A DNA stretch of 64,000 nucleotides from Cohnella sp. CFH 77786 (GTDB lineage: Bacteria; Bacillota; Bacilli; Paenibacillales; Paenibacillaceae), in contig NZ_WJIB01000004.1 in NCBI RefSeq assembly GCF_019400745.1, forward strand, positions 248,001-312,000, read 5' to 3'. Under the pieces are notes generated by a model that made no database searches, was not told where the DNA came from, and saw only the letters and a program-made list of their open reading frames with translations. The translations under genes were made by a program, and so were the position numbers. Positions 1-9,254 of this stretch are shown here, piece after piece. How positions within the stretch are numbered: position 1 is the stretch's first letter; every line of letters begins with the position of its first letter.

Positions 1-686
1 TCGTCGTCAACCCCCATGGAGGACCTTGGGCCCGCGATTCCTGGGGCTATAACCCCGAGGTTCAGCTGCTCGCAAACCGCGGGTATGCCGTGCTGCAAGT
101 CAATTTCCGCGGGTCGACGGGTTACGGCAAATCGTTCCTGAACGCGGGCAACAAGCAGTGGGGCAAAGCAATGCAGAACGACTTGACGGACGGTGTCCAA
201 TGGCTGGTGAAGGAAGGAATCGCCGATCCGAAGAGAGTGGCGATTTACGGAGCCTCCTACGGAGGTTACGCCGCACTGGCGGGACTGACCTTCACCCCGG
301 ACGTATACGCGGCAGGCGTCAGCTACGTTGGTCCCTCCAACCTGTTCACGCTGCTGGAGACGATCCCTCCGTACTGGGAGTCGCAAAAAGCGCTGTTCCA
401 CGAACGGATGGGCGATCCCGTCCTGGATAAGGATTTGCTCACGGCCGTTTCGCCTTTGTTCCACGCGGACCAAATCCGCGCGCCTCTGTTCGTCGCCCAA
501 GGCGCCAACGATCCGCGGGTGAACAAGGCGGAATCGGATCAGATCGTGAATGCCCTGCGGCAACGGAACGTCGACGTTCCTTATATGCTAAAACAGAATG
601 AAGGCCACGGATTCGCCAATATCGAGAACCAGCTGGACTTTTACCGGGCGCTCGAGAAGTTCCTCCACCGGCACTTGATGGAGTAG
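1..686 (+). CDS. S9 family prolyl oligopeptidase-like peptidase, C-terminal part (5' end outside window)
   Basis: The frame is open from base 3, so the gene begins before the window. The visible part is the alpha/beta-hydrolase catalytic domain of an S9 (acylaminoacyl/dipeptidyl) peptidase. It starts with the NPHGGPW oxyanion-type motif and a GSTGYG segment, then shows the nucleophile elbow GASYGGY (Ser near base 255), the aspartate in QGANDPRVN and the histidine in NEGHGF. All three triad residues are present, so this half looks functional. The family cleaves short peptides in the cytoplasm; the N-terminal beta-propeller cannot be checked here. Confidence 0.93.
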   Translation, partial: VVNPHGGPWARDSWGYNPEVQLLANRGYAVLQVNFRGSTGYGKSFLNAGNKQWGKAMQNDLTDGVQWLVKEGIADPKRVAIYGASYGGYAALAGLTFTPDVYAAGVSYVGPSNLFTLLETIPPYWESQKALFHERMGDPVLDKDLLTAVSPLFHADQIRAPLFVAQGANDPRVNKAESDQIVNALRQRNVDVPYMLKQNEGHGFANIENQLDFYRALEKFLHRHLME

Positions 687-864
687 CGCTCCGATCGCGA
701 CATCTTACGGAAGACCGCTGCATTTGCTCCTTGATGGAGGGATGCGGCGGTCTTCTTGCGTTGGCGGGATCAGACGTTCATCTCGGGAGATTCGGCCATA
801 CCTTCCGTCATTCGGCGGAATACGATGTGTACATGCCGAACTCTTGAAGGATGTGTGTTTGCCG

Positions 865-1761
865 ATGAACCTGTGGACCCATGTGGAGGAAACGTATGGG
901 CTGAAGTTCCAAGATATCTTCAAGGTGCATGGAGTTCACCGAATCGAAACGTCCCAAGGCCGGTTCTGCCTGAAGAAGTACTCGTTTGCGGAGGATTCCG
1001 TCCGCTTCATCGCGAGATTGCTGTACGTTCTCCACGAACGAGGGTTTATGCGTGCCCAAGGCGTATATCCCACGTTGGAGCAGATCGGCTACATGAATCA
1101 TGACGGCGTGTTTTACACTCTCACCAACTGGGTGGACGGGGACCGGCCCGAATTCCGCAAGACCGGGGATTTCAAGAAAGCGATTCGGACCCTGGCCCGT
1201 TTCCACTCCGCCGCACAGGGCTTTCCGGTTGCGGAAGCTCCGGAAGGGAGGGTGCGTTACGGGGAAGCCGCGGGGGATATCGAGGAGTACAAGCGGCTGC
1301 TCGGCCATTACGCGGAAACCGCGTTTCTCGTTCCGCTCTGCGAAGAGGCCCTCTGGCTGTTGGCCCAGCCCGACGCTCAGCAGGCCGTCGTTTCCGAATT
1401 TCAAGCGGCCGCATTCGTACACGGAGATTACAATTATCCGAACCTGATTAAGGACGGCCGGGGACGCCTGCACCTGATCGATTTTGAAAACACTTCCTTG
1501 AACGCGCGGATGAAGGATCTGGCGCACATTCTCCATCGAAACTTCCTCTGGAATGGAAGGGAGATGCTGCGGTGGATCGACTATTATGAGAGGAAGCGCC
1601 CGCTCAGCCCGCACGATCTGCATCTGCTGCACGCGCTGCTGACGGCGCCTTACCATGTCGTCCGCAACATCCGAATCGGCGGTTACCGCTATGCGAAATC
1701 GGTCATCCCCTCGTCATCACGCCTTCGGAAATACCGGCGGGAGCTGCGGGAGCTGTTGTAG
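865..1761 (+). CDS. CotS/YutH-like spore coat protein (aminoglycoside-phosphotransferase fold)
   Basis: A 298-aa protein of the APH/choline-kinase fold, of the type found in the Bacillus spore-coat family CotS/CotI/YutH. Visible signs are the Brenner-type motif HGDYNYPNL and the metal-binding LIDFEN segment, with an N-terminal FCLKKY lysine strand. The ATG at 865 is chosen because a GAAGGA stretch lies about 12 bases upstream; longer in-frame starts give low-complexity leader sequence. The family is associated with spore-coat assembly, and some members are kinases of other proteins or sugars, so the substrate is unknown. It stands alone and ends at a strong terminator. Confidence 0.75.
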   Translation: MNLWTHVEETYGLKFQDIFKVHGVHRIETSQGRFCLKKYSFAEDSVRFIARLLYVLHERGFMRAQGVYPTLEQIGYMNHDGVFYTLTNWVDGDRPEFRKTGDFKKAIRTLARFHSAAQGFPVAEAPEGRVRYGEAAGDIEEYKRLLGHYAETAFLVPLCEEALWLLAQPDAQQAVVSEFQAAAFVHGDYNYPNLIKDGRGRLHLIDFENTSLNARMKDLAHILHRNFLWNGREMLRWIDYYERKRPLSPHDLHLLHALLTAPYHVVRNIRIGGYRYAKSVIPSSSRLRKYRRELRELL

Positions 1762-1778
1762 CGGCGAAGACAAACGCG

Positions 1779-1823
1779 AAAAAAACCTCCAAAACCGCGC
1801 TTCAAGCGGTGAAGGAGGTTTTC
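1779..1823. terminator. Bidirectional intrinsic terminator
   Basis: An AAAACCTCC arm pairs with GGAGGTTTT, with an inner CCGC/GCGG pair. A-run and T-run on the two sides let it serve both the CotS-like gene and the convergent NlpC/P60 gene. Confidence 0.85.
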
Positions 1824-1848
1824 TCCGTTCATTCGGTCACGATGCCGA

Positions 1849-2562
1849 TTACAATACGCGCCGGCCGGTCACGTAACGGGTGCTCCAGTAGCCGGTGGTC
1901 ATGCTGGAAATGCCGACACCGTCAAACGACGGAGAGTTGTGGATGAACTGGCCGTTGCCGAGATAGATGCCGACATGTCCGATCTCGGTGGACGAGCCGA
2001 CGCGGAAGAACACCAGGTCGCCGCGGGCGAGTTCGTCCTTGGGGACGTAGGTTCCCGCATCCTTCTGATAGCGGGTGCCCCATTTGAGCGATACTCCTTC
2101 CATTCCGAAAACATACTTCGTGAAGGAGGAGCAATCCAGCAGGCTAGGAGGTTGATTCACGCCGAATTTGTAATGCGTGACGCCTTTCAGGTCCATCGCG
2201 TGCTGGATGACGCGATCCGCTTTGGATGCCGAAGGTGCCGCCGGGGCTGGCGTCGGCGACGGTGCAGTCGTCGGAGCCGGCGTCGGAGCGGGTGCAGGGC
2301 TTGTCTGCGTGTAAGCAATGTAATTAGGAGACAAGTATCCGACTTTGCCGTTTACCGATACTTTCAGCCAGTAGCGGTTTACCTGTTCCTGAACGTCGAT
2401 GACAGTGCCCGGCTTCAGCAGCTGATAGACCGTGCCGCTCGTCGAAGGCGCGGACCGGAAGTTGACGCTGCGCTCCACCGTGGCGGGCGATGCGGATGCG
2501 ACGGCCGACAGTGCAAGCGATACCAGACCAACCGCTGCCAGGGTAATGAAATGCTTCTTCAT
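1849..2562 (-). CDS. Secreted SH3b-NlpC/P60 (C40) peptidoglycan hydrolase
   Basis: A 237-aa precursor. The start MKKHF at 2562 has GGGAGG six bases upstream. The order is: signal peptide (residues 1 to about 25, ending ASA), one bacterial SH3 domain (NFRSAPSTSGTVYQL..., about 27-85), a Pro/Ala/Thr linker (about 88-115), and an NlpC/P60 domain. Catalytic Cys is in LLDCSSFTKYVF and catalytic His in IGHVGIYLGNG. This family cuts D-Glu-meso-DAP bonds in cell-wall peptides. It is probably exported and involved in wall turnover, a single-gene unit between two terminators. Confidence 0.92.
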   Translation of the reverse strand: MKKHFITLAAVGLVSLALSAVASASPATVERSVNFRSAPSTSGTVYQLLKPGTVIDVQEQVNRYWLKVSVNGKVGYLSPNYIAYTQTSPAPAPTPAPTTAPSPTPAPAAPSASKADRVIQHAMDLKGVTHYKFGVNQPPSLLDCSSFTKYVFGMEGVSLKWGTRYQKDAGTYVPKDELARGDLVFFRVGSSTEIGHVGIYLGNGQFIHNSPSFDGVGISSMTTGYWSTRYVTGRRVL

Positions 2563-2746
2563 CGTATCCCTCCCTACGAGCGATGTTACTAGATTCATAG
2601 GGAAGTGTCCTTCGCAAAAAATATCCAATACCGCAAATCTGATAAAAATGAAGGGTTTCTCATTTTAGGCAATCGCGCGGGATCGCGGTTTTTCCAACTT
2701 TCATACCCGGAAGAGGGCTGCTATTTTTAATCTCTGAAACCGCATA

Positions 2747-2779
2747 CAAATACCCGCCGCAGCCCTGCGGCGGGTATTT
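2747..2779 (-). terminator. Stem-loop terminator downstream of DUF2269 gene
   Basis: A 15-base inverted repeat (AAATACCCGCCGCAG and its complement) separated by only a few bases. It lies 45 bases after the stop codon of the minus-strand gene. The T-run is weak, so termination efficiency is uncertain. Confidence 0.7.
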
Positions 2780-2823
2780 GCCGGTCCACTTTCGTTTTCT
2801 TACGTCACGCGTTTGCCGGCAGC

Positions 2824-3276
2824 CTAAGGTTTCAGGACCATCAAGGCGAAAATCGCCACGCCCAGGATTCCCGCCCACAAGTGAAGTGCGCGGACACGGC
2901 CGTACAATTGGATTGCCGCCGCCGACCCTTCCCGAGCGCCTACCGACTCTTGCGCCACCAATACCCGTTGCAGCTTGGATGCCGCCGGATTCAGGAAGCC
3001 GACGACCAGCACTTCAATGGCGACGTACACGAGCAGCGTGCCGAGAATCCAGACCTGCAGCCAGCTGCCGTAGGATCCGAGCCAGAAGAGCAGCAGACCG
3101 GAGAGCACGGCGAGCGTCCCGAATATTTTCGGGAACATCTCCAGGCGATTGACCAGCAGAACCGTCCGCAGCATCTCCTGATGCGTTTCCGCCTTCCTCA
3201 TCACGAACGGGAAAGCGAAAGCCGGGCCTAATCCAAGCACGGCCGACAACACGTGAACCAATACCAACCATTCCAT
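2824..3276 (-). CDS. DUF2269-type integral membrane protein
   Basis: A 150-aa hydrophobic protein with four predicted membrane segments: the start (WLVLVHVLSAVLGLGPAFAF), then about residues 50-70, 75-95 and 130-150. The pattern VHxLxxxxxxGP at the N-terminus and the conserved mid-protein Glu/Asn residues fit the DUF2269 family, whose biochemical role is not known. AAGGGG lies nine bases before ATG 3276, which is therefore preferred over the in-frame TTG at 3285. Confidence 0.75.
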   Translation of the reverse strand: MEWLVLVHVLSAVLGLGPAFAFPFVMRKAETHQEMLRTVLLVNRLEMFPKIFGTLAVLSGLLLFWLGSYGSWLQVWILGTLLVYVAIEVLVVGFLNPAASKLQRVLVAQESVGAREGSAAAIQLYGRVRALHLWAGILGVAIFALMVLKP

Positions 3277-3389
3277 GAAGAGCAACCCCTTGTCAAATCG
3301 GAATCTTCCTCATGATAATGGCAGTGCCGGCGCTTCCGATATCGGTAAGATTACGTATCTTTCTGAGAAGGCGGGGGTAATTCTGTATC

Positions 3390-4589
3390 TTACGGTGCCA
3401 AATCGTGGGCCGGGTCCCCATCCAGCCCCTTCTCCACCACGTATCTCGTCAACGCGGAACGGGAACCCACCTCCAGCTTCTGATAAATCCGCTCCAGATG
3501 GGTCGTGACCGTCCGTTTGCTGATGAACAGCGATTTCGCGATTTCCTCGTTCGTCAGGCCTTTGGCCGCGAAAACGGCAACCTGGCGTTCCCGGGCGCTA
3601 AGCACCGTATGGAAGGGATCCGTCCGCTTGGCCCATTCCATGGCCGCCCGTTCTATCGCCTGACGGAACAGCAGCCTGCGGTCCGCTTCGGGCAGCGGTT
3701 CGGCGGCTCCCACGGCATCGCCGATTCTGGCGCCGAGCAATCGGAGGAATCCGTCTTCCGAGCGGTCGAACAGATCCGCCTCCGCCGTCGTCGCTTCGCA
3801 ACAGACGATGCCGACCAGCCCTTCGCCGGAGAACACGGGAACGCCCAGAAAACTGGCCGCGAGCTCATGCTCCGGCTGCTCGCCCAGATATTCCGATTTC
3901 AAGCCGCCGGGAAGTCCGGACTCCTTGCGGATCGAATGAACGTACCGCAGCTGGGAGCGGATATTCCGCAAACGAATGACCCGCCGTTCCGTCCTTGCCA
4001 GGACCGCCAAACGCCTCATCGGCTCCATCGCCTCTTCCGCGCCTTTGCCTGGCGGCATGCCGCGGGAGGCGACCGGTTTCAGCCCCCCATCCTCCGTTTC
4101 CGGAATCCAGCAAGAGGCACGGCTCCAACCGAGCCGGTCGGCCAGCTCCTCCAGCAACGCCCCGAACCGTTCCGACAAAGGCGCGGCTGCCGGCATCTCT
4201 TCCAGGCAGGGCCGGACGGACAACACCTGAAAAACGAACACCGACCGAAGCGGAGGGGGATTCTCCTCGCCCGCCATCCAGGAAACGGCCAGCAAATCCT
4301 GGCGAATCCGTTCGAAGAGCGAGCCTTCCGTCTCCACGCGGAGACGGCGGGCTTCCACTTCCCAGTGCGTGAAATCTTGGGGATGCACGAGCCGCAGCAA
4401 GGCGACGGGATTCTCGTCCAGGTTTCGTGCAGTTTTGCGCAGAAGCTGATCGGCTACCGCGACCCGTGCGGCATCCACGGCCCATATTCTGGAGAGATTC
4501 GCCAGGTTGGGCGTGCCGTCGGCGGAAGCGGTGACGATCGTGGAAGGAAAAATGCCATCGAACAGAGGAAGGATCGGGGTCGTCAGCAT
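3390..4589 (-). CDS. PNPOx-like/GAF/LuxR-type transcriptional regulator
   Basis: 399 aa in three parts. The N-terminus (about 1-130) has the look of a flavin-binding split-barrel (TASADGTPNLANLSR..., then VALLRLVHPQDF), followed by a GAF-like domain (about 150-310). A LuxR/GerE helix-turn-helix (about 330-392, LSARERQVAVFAAKGLTNEE...) closes the protein. The start lies one base after the TGA of the upstream PNPOx-like gene, so the two are co-transcribed. The arrangement suggests a ligand- or redox-sensing activator, with the sensor fold matching its partner protein. The ligand is unknown. Confidence 0.75.
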   Translation of the reverse strand: MLTTPILPLFDGIFPSTIVTASADGTPNLANLSRIWAVDAARVAVADQLLRKTARNLDENPVALLRLVHPQDFTHWEVEARRLRVETEGSLFERIRQDLLAVSWMAGEENPPPLRSVFVFQVLSVRPCLEEMPAAAPLSERFGALLEELADRLGWSRASCWIPETEDGGLKPVASRGMPPGKGAEEAMEPMRRLAVLARTERRVIRLRNIRSQLRYVHSIRKESGLPGGLKSEYLGEQPEHELAASFLGVPVFSGEGLVGIVCCEATTAEADLFDRSEDGFLRLLGARIGDAVGAAEPLPEADRRLLFRQAIERAAMEWAKRTDPFHTVLSARERQVAVFAAKGLTNEEIAKSLFISKRTVTTHLERIYQKLEVGSRSALTRYVVEKGLDGDPAHDLAP

Positions 4590-4590
4590 G

Positions 4591-5067
4591 TCAGGAGGTC
4601 CCGCTCCTCTCCGGAATCGGACAGCCGGCTGAAGGGCCCGGCGTTTGGATGTAATAAGTATTCCCGACCAGGATAACGGAAACGCACTCCATAGGCGCGA
4701 CCGCGATCGGCGGCACGAACATGTCGGGAAGCGCGATCCGGATCCGATTCTGCTCCCGTTTCAAGAAGGCGCAATCTTCCGTGTCCATGGCCTGGACTCC
4801 CGCGAACGTTCCTTTCACCTGATACGACTCGTTATCGACCCCGGAGGTCAGCAGAACGGCAAGCCGGCTGCCCGACCGGACATCCTCCCGAATACGCTGC
4901 CACTGGACGTTGCGAATATAGACCCGGAACGCACCGGATTCGGCTTCTGGCCGGCAAGCATAGGCCCTGCAGCTGAACAGCGCCCGATCCGGACGGCAAG
5001 CCGCCAGATGGATGAATTTCGGAACCTCGCGTTCCAGGAATCGGCCGAATGCATCGGGCCAGCTCAT
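4591..5067 (-). CDS. Pyridoxamine 5'-phosphate oxidase-like (FMN split-barrel) protein
   Basis: A 158-aa protein. GGAGG lies about eight bases upstream of ATG 5067. The sequence has the split-barrel style SRLAVLLTSG... YQVKGTFAGVQ... with a cysteine-rich N-terminal third (CRPDRALFSCRAYACRPE). The latter is unusual and could bind metal or act in redox. It is the first gene of a two-gene unit with the GAF-LuxR regulator and is divergent from a hemerythrin gene. A short inverted repeat (GGATT CGT AATCC, 5125-5137) sits between the divergent genes and is a possible operator. The substrate cannot be told from the sequence. Confidence 0.65.
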   Translation of the reverse strand: MSWPDAFGRFLEREVPKFIHLAACRPDRALFSCRAYACRPEAESGAFRVYIRNVQWQRIREDVRSGSRLAVLLTSGVDNESYQVKGTFAGVQAMDTEDCAFLKREQNRIRIALPDMFVPPIAVAPMECVSVILVGNTYYIQTPGPSAGCPIPERSGTS

Positions 5068-5203
5068 ATGGCAAACCTCCCATGCCTTCAGTTTAGAAAA
5101 AAGCCGGACTCCTGTAAACGAGAAGGATTCGTAATCCGACCGATACCGGAAAGGCCTTCCGCTTCCTAGAATGGGAATGAATCCGATGAAGGAGGTTCGT
5201 TCC

Positions 5204-5881
5204 ATGAAACAACGATTCAACATGTTCACCTTGATCCACAAAGGACTGCGGCACGCCCTGAACCGTCTTGTCTGGACCGCCGGCAGGCTGGACGTCGCGA
5301 ATGCCGCGGAGAGGCAAGCTTTCCTGGAGGAGTTCCGGCACGTTGCCGAGATGCTGCATCGCCATGCGCTGGACGAAGACCGGTTTATCCAGCCGATGAT
5401 CGACGAATGCGCGCCGGAAGTCAGCGCGGAGATGGAGACGCAGCACAACCGGTCGGAAGAATTGCTGAAGCGGCTTGAGCGTTACGCCGAGGAAATCGCC
5501 GGCGCCTCGCCTTTCACGGACGAGACTCGCCATGCCTGGCTTCTCTTCGTCGATGAATTGGGCCGCTTCACCGGCGACTATTACTTGCACCTGTACCATG
5601 AAGAATGCGTGGCCATGCCTGCCCTGTGGAAGGCTTACGACGATGCCAAACTGATCGAGACTTCCGTTCGCCTGCGGAGCGAAGTGCCGCCCGTTATCCA
5701 GGACCATTTTCAGAGGTACATGATTCCGGCCCTGAATATGCAAGAGAGAACGCTCCTGCTGACGACCTTGAAGAAATCGGCGCCTGAGCCGGTGTTCCGG
5801 GAGGCATGCCGCTCCTTCGAGAAGCTGCTTCCGCCGGCAGAATGGGAGGCGCTGCAGTCGAGGCTGGAAGCCGCCGTGTAA
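5204..5881 (+). CDS. Hemerythrin HHE domain protein
   Basis: 225 aa starting at ATG 5204 after a strong GAAGGAGG site; earlier in-frame ATGs lack one. Candidate di-iron ligands are visible as H12/H17, H52/H54 with nearby D57/E58, H81 with E86, and H129/H132 with E133, which matches the four-helix HHE pattern. Such proteins bind oxygen or nitric oxide, or repair iron-sulfur centres. A C-terminal extension (about 150-225) without obvious motif follows. Its neighbours, a flavin-fold protein and flavin-fold/GAF regulator, make an oxygen/NO or redox response plausible, but that is inference. Confidence 0.82.
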   Translation: MKQRFNMFTLIHKGLRHALNRLVWTAGRLDVANAAERQAFLEEFRHVAEMLHRHALDEDRFIQPMIDECAPEVSAEMETQHNRSEELLKRLERYAEEIAGASPFTDETRHAWLLFVDELGRFTGDYYLHLYHEECVAMPALWKAYDDAKLIETSVRLRSEVPPVIQDHFQRYMIPALNMQERTLLLTTLKKSAPEPVFREACRSFEKLLPPAEWEALQSRLEAAV

Positions 5882-5887
5882 GACGCA

Positions 5888-5921
5888 AGAGAGCCCGGGG
5901 TTCGATGACCCGGGCTCTCTT
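5888..5921. terminator. Strong bidirectional terminator
   Basis: A 13-bp stem (AAGAGAGCCCGGG / CCCGGGCTCTCTT) with an eight-base loop lies between the convergent hemerythrin and chemoreceptor genes. Confidence 0.9.
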
Positions 5922-5929
5922 CCTTGGCT

Positions 5930-7630
5930 TCAAACCTGGAACTGGCCGACGAGCGCGCGCAGCTCGACCGACATGTCCGAAAGCGCGGAAGCGGATGCAT
6001 TGATTTCCTCCATGGACGCAAGCTGCTCTTCCACGAACGACGATACGTCCCGCATGCCGGAAGCGGTCGTGTCGGCGGCATCGGAGATGACGCCGATCGA
6101 GAGAACCATCTGTTCCGTACCGGCGGACATCTGTTCCGCGGCGGCGGAAACCTCCTGCATCTGCTGGGCGACCTGGGCCGCCGCATGCTGAATTTGCTCG
6201 AAGGCTTGTCCTGCCAGATTGACGGCCAGAATGCCTTCCGTCACCTCTTGTTTGCCCGCCGCCATCAGCCGTACCGTGCGGGAGGTCTCTTCCTGGATAG
6301 CCGAGACCATTTGGGCAATCTGCCCGGCGGACTCCGCTGACTGCTCGGCCAGCTTGCGCACCTCCGCGGCGACCACCGCGAACCCGCTGCCATGCTCCAA
6401 GGCCCTGGCCGCCTCGATGGACGCATTGAGAGCGAGAAGCTTCGTCTGGGAAGCGATCCCCGTCATCACCTGCACGATTTGGCCGATTTGCTCCGACCGT
6501 TCACCCAGTCCTCCCACGGCTTGTGCCAACCGGTTCACCGTCTGCTCCACGGCGTCCATCTGCCGGACGGTATCCCGGATTTTATCGTTCCCTTCGGTTG
6601 CCAGCCGCGCCGCGCGGACCGCGTTCTCCGTGACGTTCTCCGCGTTCGAGGCGATATGACCGGCTCCGACGGACATCTCTCCGACGGATGCCGCGCTTTC
6701 GCGGAGGCTCCGCATTTGTTCGTCGGAGCGGGCCGCTACGTTCTCGATCGTCGAGACGATTTGCCCGGAAGCCTTGCTGATTTGTTCCGTGCCGGACGAC
6801 AAATTTTCCGCGGAAGCGGCCACATGTCCTGCGCTTCGTTCCAATTGGCGAATCAGACCGCGGAGACTGCCCGACATTTCGTTGAACGATCGGGCCAGAT
6901 CGCCGATCTCGTCCCGGTTCTTCACCCGAATCGCATCCCCCGTCAAATCCCCCTCCGAAATCCGCTTGGCCGCCTTGGCCATCCGAACGATCGGCTTGGT
7001 GATCATGCGGGACATGAGGATAACGATGAGTACCCCCAGCAGGAGGGCGAAAACGCTCACCAGAGTCACGAAGCCGATCCCTGTACGGTTATGCTTGATC
7101 GTAACGTCCAGACTCGCATCCGAAACCTGCTTGTTCAAAGCAATGATATTCTCGATGGTGCTGAGAGCGTTGTCGAACGGAGTTTTCAATTCCCCGGCAA
7201 CCCGGTTCGCCGTCGCGGTGTCGTTGGCCTTGCCGGCGTCGATCAACTTCGGCATCAAGGTGCCCATCGTCTGTTCGTTTGCCGTGAGCACGGCCCGAAG
7301 CCTATTCTCTTCCCCGGCGACATCTTGGGAGTCGTACTTTTTTTGCAGGCTTAGCAGATCTTGGATGGCGACGTTGATCTGCCCTTCCAGCAGCTTCTTC
7401 TGCCCGGCGTCGCCATCGATGGCCAGCCGCAAGGCCAAGCGTTCGATATTGACGATGTCCGATTTCATGTCCCCCAGCAGTGTGATCTTCGGGATGACGC
7501 GGTCCTGCAAATTCTCGGCTTCCTTCCCCATGTTCAACATCGTGCGGGTCGATACGACCGCATTCGTGATGAAAAGCGCAAGCACGACCGCGAATCCGAT
7601 CATCAATTTTTTCCCGATGGTAAGCTTCAT
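5930..7630 (-). CDS. Methyl-accepting chemotaxis protein
   Basis: 566 aa. TM1 is at about residues 8-28, a periplasm-facing four-helix-bundle type sensor (about 30-185) follows, then TM2 ([20 protein letters not shown]), HAMP (about 210-262) and the long coiled-coil signalling domain. The hairpin tip reads [22 protein letters not shown], split here by no gaps but with Leu where Gly is usual. Putative methylation-helix Glu/Gln pairs are present, and there is no C-terminal CheR pentapeptide. ATG 7630 is preferred over upstream codons because MKLTIGKKL directly precedes TM1; the RBS is weak. The ligand is unknown. Confidence 0.93.
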   Translation of the reverse strand: MKLTIGKKLMIGFAVVLALFITNAVVSTRTMLNMGKEAENLQDRVIPKITLLGDMKSDIVNIERLALRLAIDGDAGQKKLLEGQINVAIQDLLSLQKKYDSQDVAGEENRLRAVLTANEQTMGTLMPKLIDAGKANDTATANRVAGELKTPFDNALSTIENIIALNKQVSDASLDVTIKHNRTGIGFVTLVSVFALLLGVLIVILMSRMITKPIVRMAKAAKRISEGDLTGDAIRVKNRDEIGDLARSFNEMSGSLRGLIRQLERSAGHVAASAENLSSGTEQISKASGQIVSTIENVAARSDEQMRSLRESAASVGEMSVGAGHIASNAENVTENAVRAARLATEGNDKIRDTVRQMDAVEQTVNRLAQAVGGLGERSEQIGQIVQVMTGIASQTKLLALNASIEAARALEHGSGFAVVAAEVRKLAEQSAESAGQIAQMVSAIQEETSRTVRLMAAGKQEVTEGILAVNLAGQAFEQIQHAAAQVAQQMQEVSAAAEQMSAGTEQMVLSIGVISDAADTTASGMRDVSSFVEEQLASMEEINASASALSDMSVELRALVGQFQV

Positions 7631-7939
7631 TCTTGGCACCGACCTGTCCGCCGTTACGCGATGGAGTGGGTTCACAGGGTCCAGAATAATTTGGAAAGCT
7701 GAAACGGGGATGAAAAACTGCTGAAAAGAAGCTGAAACTGCACAAAGATCCAAGGGCAGCTGGAAGCGGGATCTCGTTGCTTGTGCTGCAATCCGCCGCC
7801 GGAACGAAGCGTTCCTCCGTCCGGAGTCTGTCGCGGAACAGACGAAGAGCGGGTTGCGGTTCCATTCTCCGGACCGTCGTGAATCTCCCCGGAAGCCGTT
7901 AGTCTGAAGTTGACGAAATGGGAAAGGGAGGAAATTCTT

Positions 7940-8848
7940 ATGTCCGCCGCAAAGACCATGCAAAGCGAATCGACGCGGTTTTTCCAAGGGGAACAAGGGT
8001 TGGTATGGACCGGGCTGCTCGGCTTCCTGCTGGCCGGCGCATGCGCTTTATGGGTGATCATGAAGGGCGGATCCGTTCCGCCGGAGGGGGACGTGTCAAA
8101 GGCGTTCTCCTTCAACGCCGCGCTCGGAATGTTCGTAGTGTCGACGGCGGCGATACTCCCGTTCTCCGGCATGGGCAGCCGAGTTCGCGCCGTTTTCCGC
8201 TGGACGTACATCGCCCTCTGCTTGTACGCCTATGGCGTGGAAACGGTCCAGCACTTCCGCGGCATCAATCCCCGGTTCACGCAATCCGGGACAGCTGCGG
8301 ACGCCTTGCTTGGCGCCGTCTTCGGCCTCGTGGCCGTTCTGCTGGTCGTTTTCTACCTCATTCTGGCCGTCCAATATTTCTTCGCGAGATCCCGCGGCGA
8401 TCGCCCGATCTTGAACTTGGGCATCCGATACGCCATGATTGCCACCGTCATTTCTTTCGCCGCCGGGATCTGGATCTCCGTACAGCAGGACCGCTATACC
8501 GGCACGGGCGGGAATATCATCTGGCTGCACGGTTTCGGCTTCCATGCCTTGCAGGTCCTGCCGCTCGCGGCCTGGCTGGCCGAACGGACGGCTCTCCCCG
8601 GCAGGGAGAAGCGACGAGCGGTTCATGCCGCCGGTATCCTCTATCTGGCGGGACTGAGCTCGATCGGCGTCCAAACGATGCTCGGCCGCTCCATATGGGA
8701 ATTATCCGCCTTGCCGTTGTCTGCGCTCGCCTGTTTCCTGATCGGCACCGGAATCGGGATCGCCTTGCTGCGATCCTCGCCGCCTGGCCTTCGCCAAGGC
8801 CATAACATTCCTCCCAAGCATAATTCGGGGCCGACATCCTCAAAATAA
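7940..8848 (+). CDS. Polytopic membrane protein of unknown function
   Basis: 302 aa with about eight hydrophobic segments (starting [19 protein letters not shown]). A striking conserved-looking patch [15 protein letters not shown] lies near residue 195. GGGAGG lies eight bases before ATG 7940. I do not recognise a named family. The last 26 codons (from base 8771) are inside a perfect 242-bp tandem duplication, but the gene keeps one complete tail, so it is probably intact. The hydrophilic C-terminus rich in Pro, Ser, Lys and Asn is unusual for the rest of the protein. Confidence 0.7.
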   Translation: MSAAKTMQSESTRFFQGEQGLVWTGLLGFLLAGACALWVIMKGGSVPPEGDVSKAFSFNAALGMFVVSTAAILPFSGMGSRVRAVFRWTYIALCLYAYGVETVQHFRGINPRFTQSGTAADALLGAVFGLVAVLLVVFYLILAVQYFFARSRGDRPILNLGIRYAMIATVISFAAGIWISVQQDRYTGTGGNIIWLHGFGFHALQVLPLAAWLAERTALPGREKRRAVHAAGILYLAGLSSIGVQTMLGRSIWELSALPLSALACFLIGTGIGIALLRSSPPGLRQGHNIPPKHNSGPTSSK

Positions 8849-9254
8849 CGTCCGGGGACATGTTCTTCGTGTTGGCCGTCTTTCCGATCATAAGTACCGT
8901 CAGGAGGAAGCTTGAATCTGCTTGCTTCGGAGCTGTCCGCATGCGGCGTCGATGTCCGTTCCATGCTCCAACCGGACGCTGCAGCTCACTCCCTGCTTTT
9001 TCAACGTGTCGTCGATCCTCGCCGCCTGGCCTTCGCCAAGGCCATAACATTCCTCCCAAGCATAATTCGGGGCCGACATCCTCAAAATAACGTCCGGGGA
9101 CATGTTCTTCGTGTTGGCCGTCTTTCCGATCATAAGTACCGTCAGGAGGAAGCTTGAATCTGCTTGCTTCGGAGCTGTCCGCATGCGGCGTCGATGTCCG
9201 TTCCATGCTCCAACCGGACGCTGCAGCTCACTCCCTGCTTTTTCAACGTGTCGT
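8771..9254. repeat. Perfect 242-bp tandem direct duplication
   Basis: Bases 8771-9012 and 9013-9254 are identical by direct reading. The unit covers the tail of the membrane-protein gene, the intergenic DNA and the last part of rlmN. Because each flanking gene uses the copy next to it, neither is broken. A 3' rlmN remnant (8900-9012) is left over between them. The sequence just outside the two ends shares no obvious microhomology. Confidence 0.97.

Noticed and set aside
3405..4676. A 423-codon plus-strand frame over the LuxR-type regulator
   Set aside because: No domain, no RBS, and biased composition. The minus-strand gene has the HTH motif.
8900..9184. Open frame carrying the duplicated end of rlmN
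   Set aside because: Made by the tandem duplication; no start signals.
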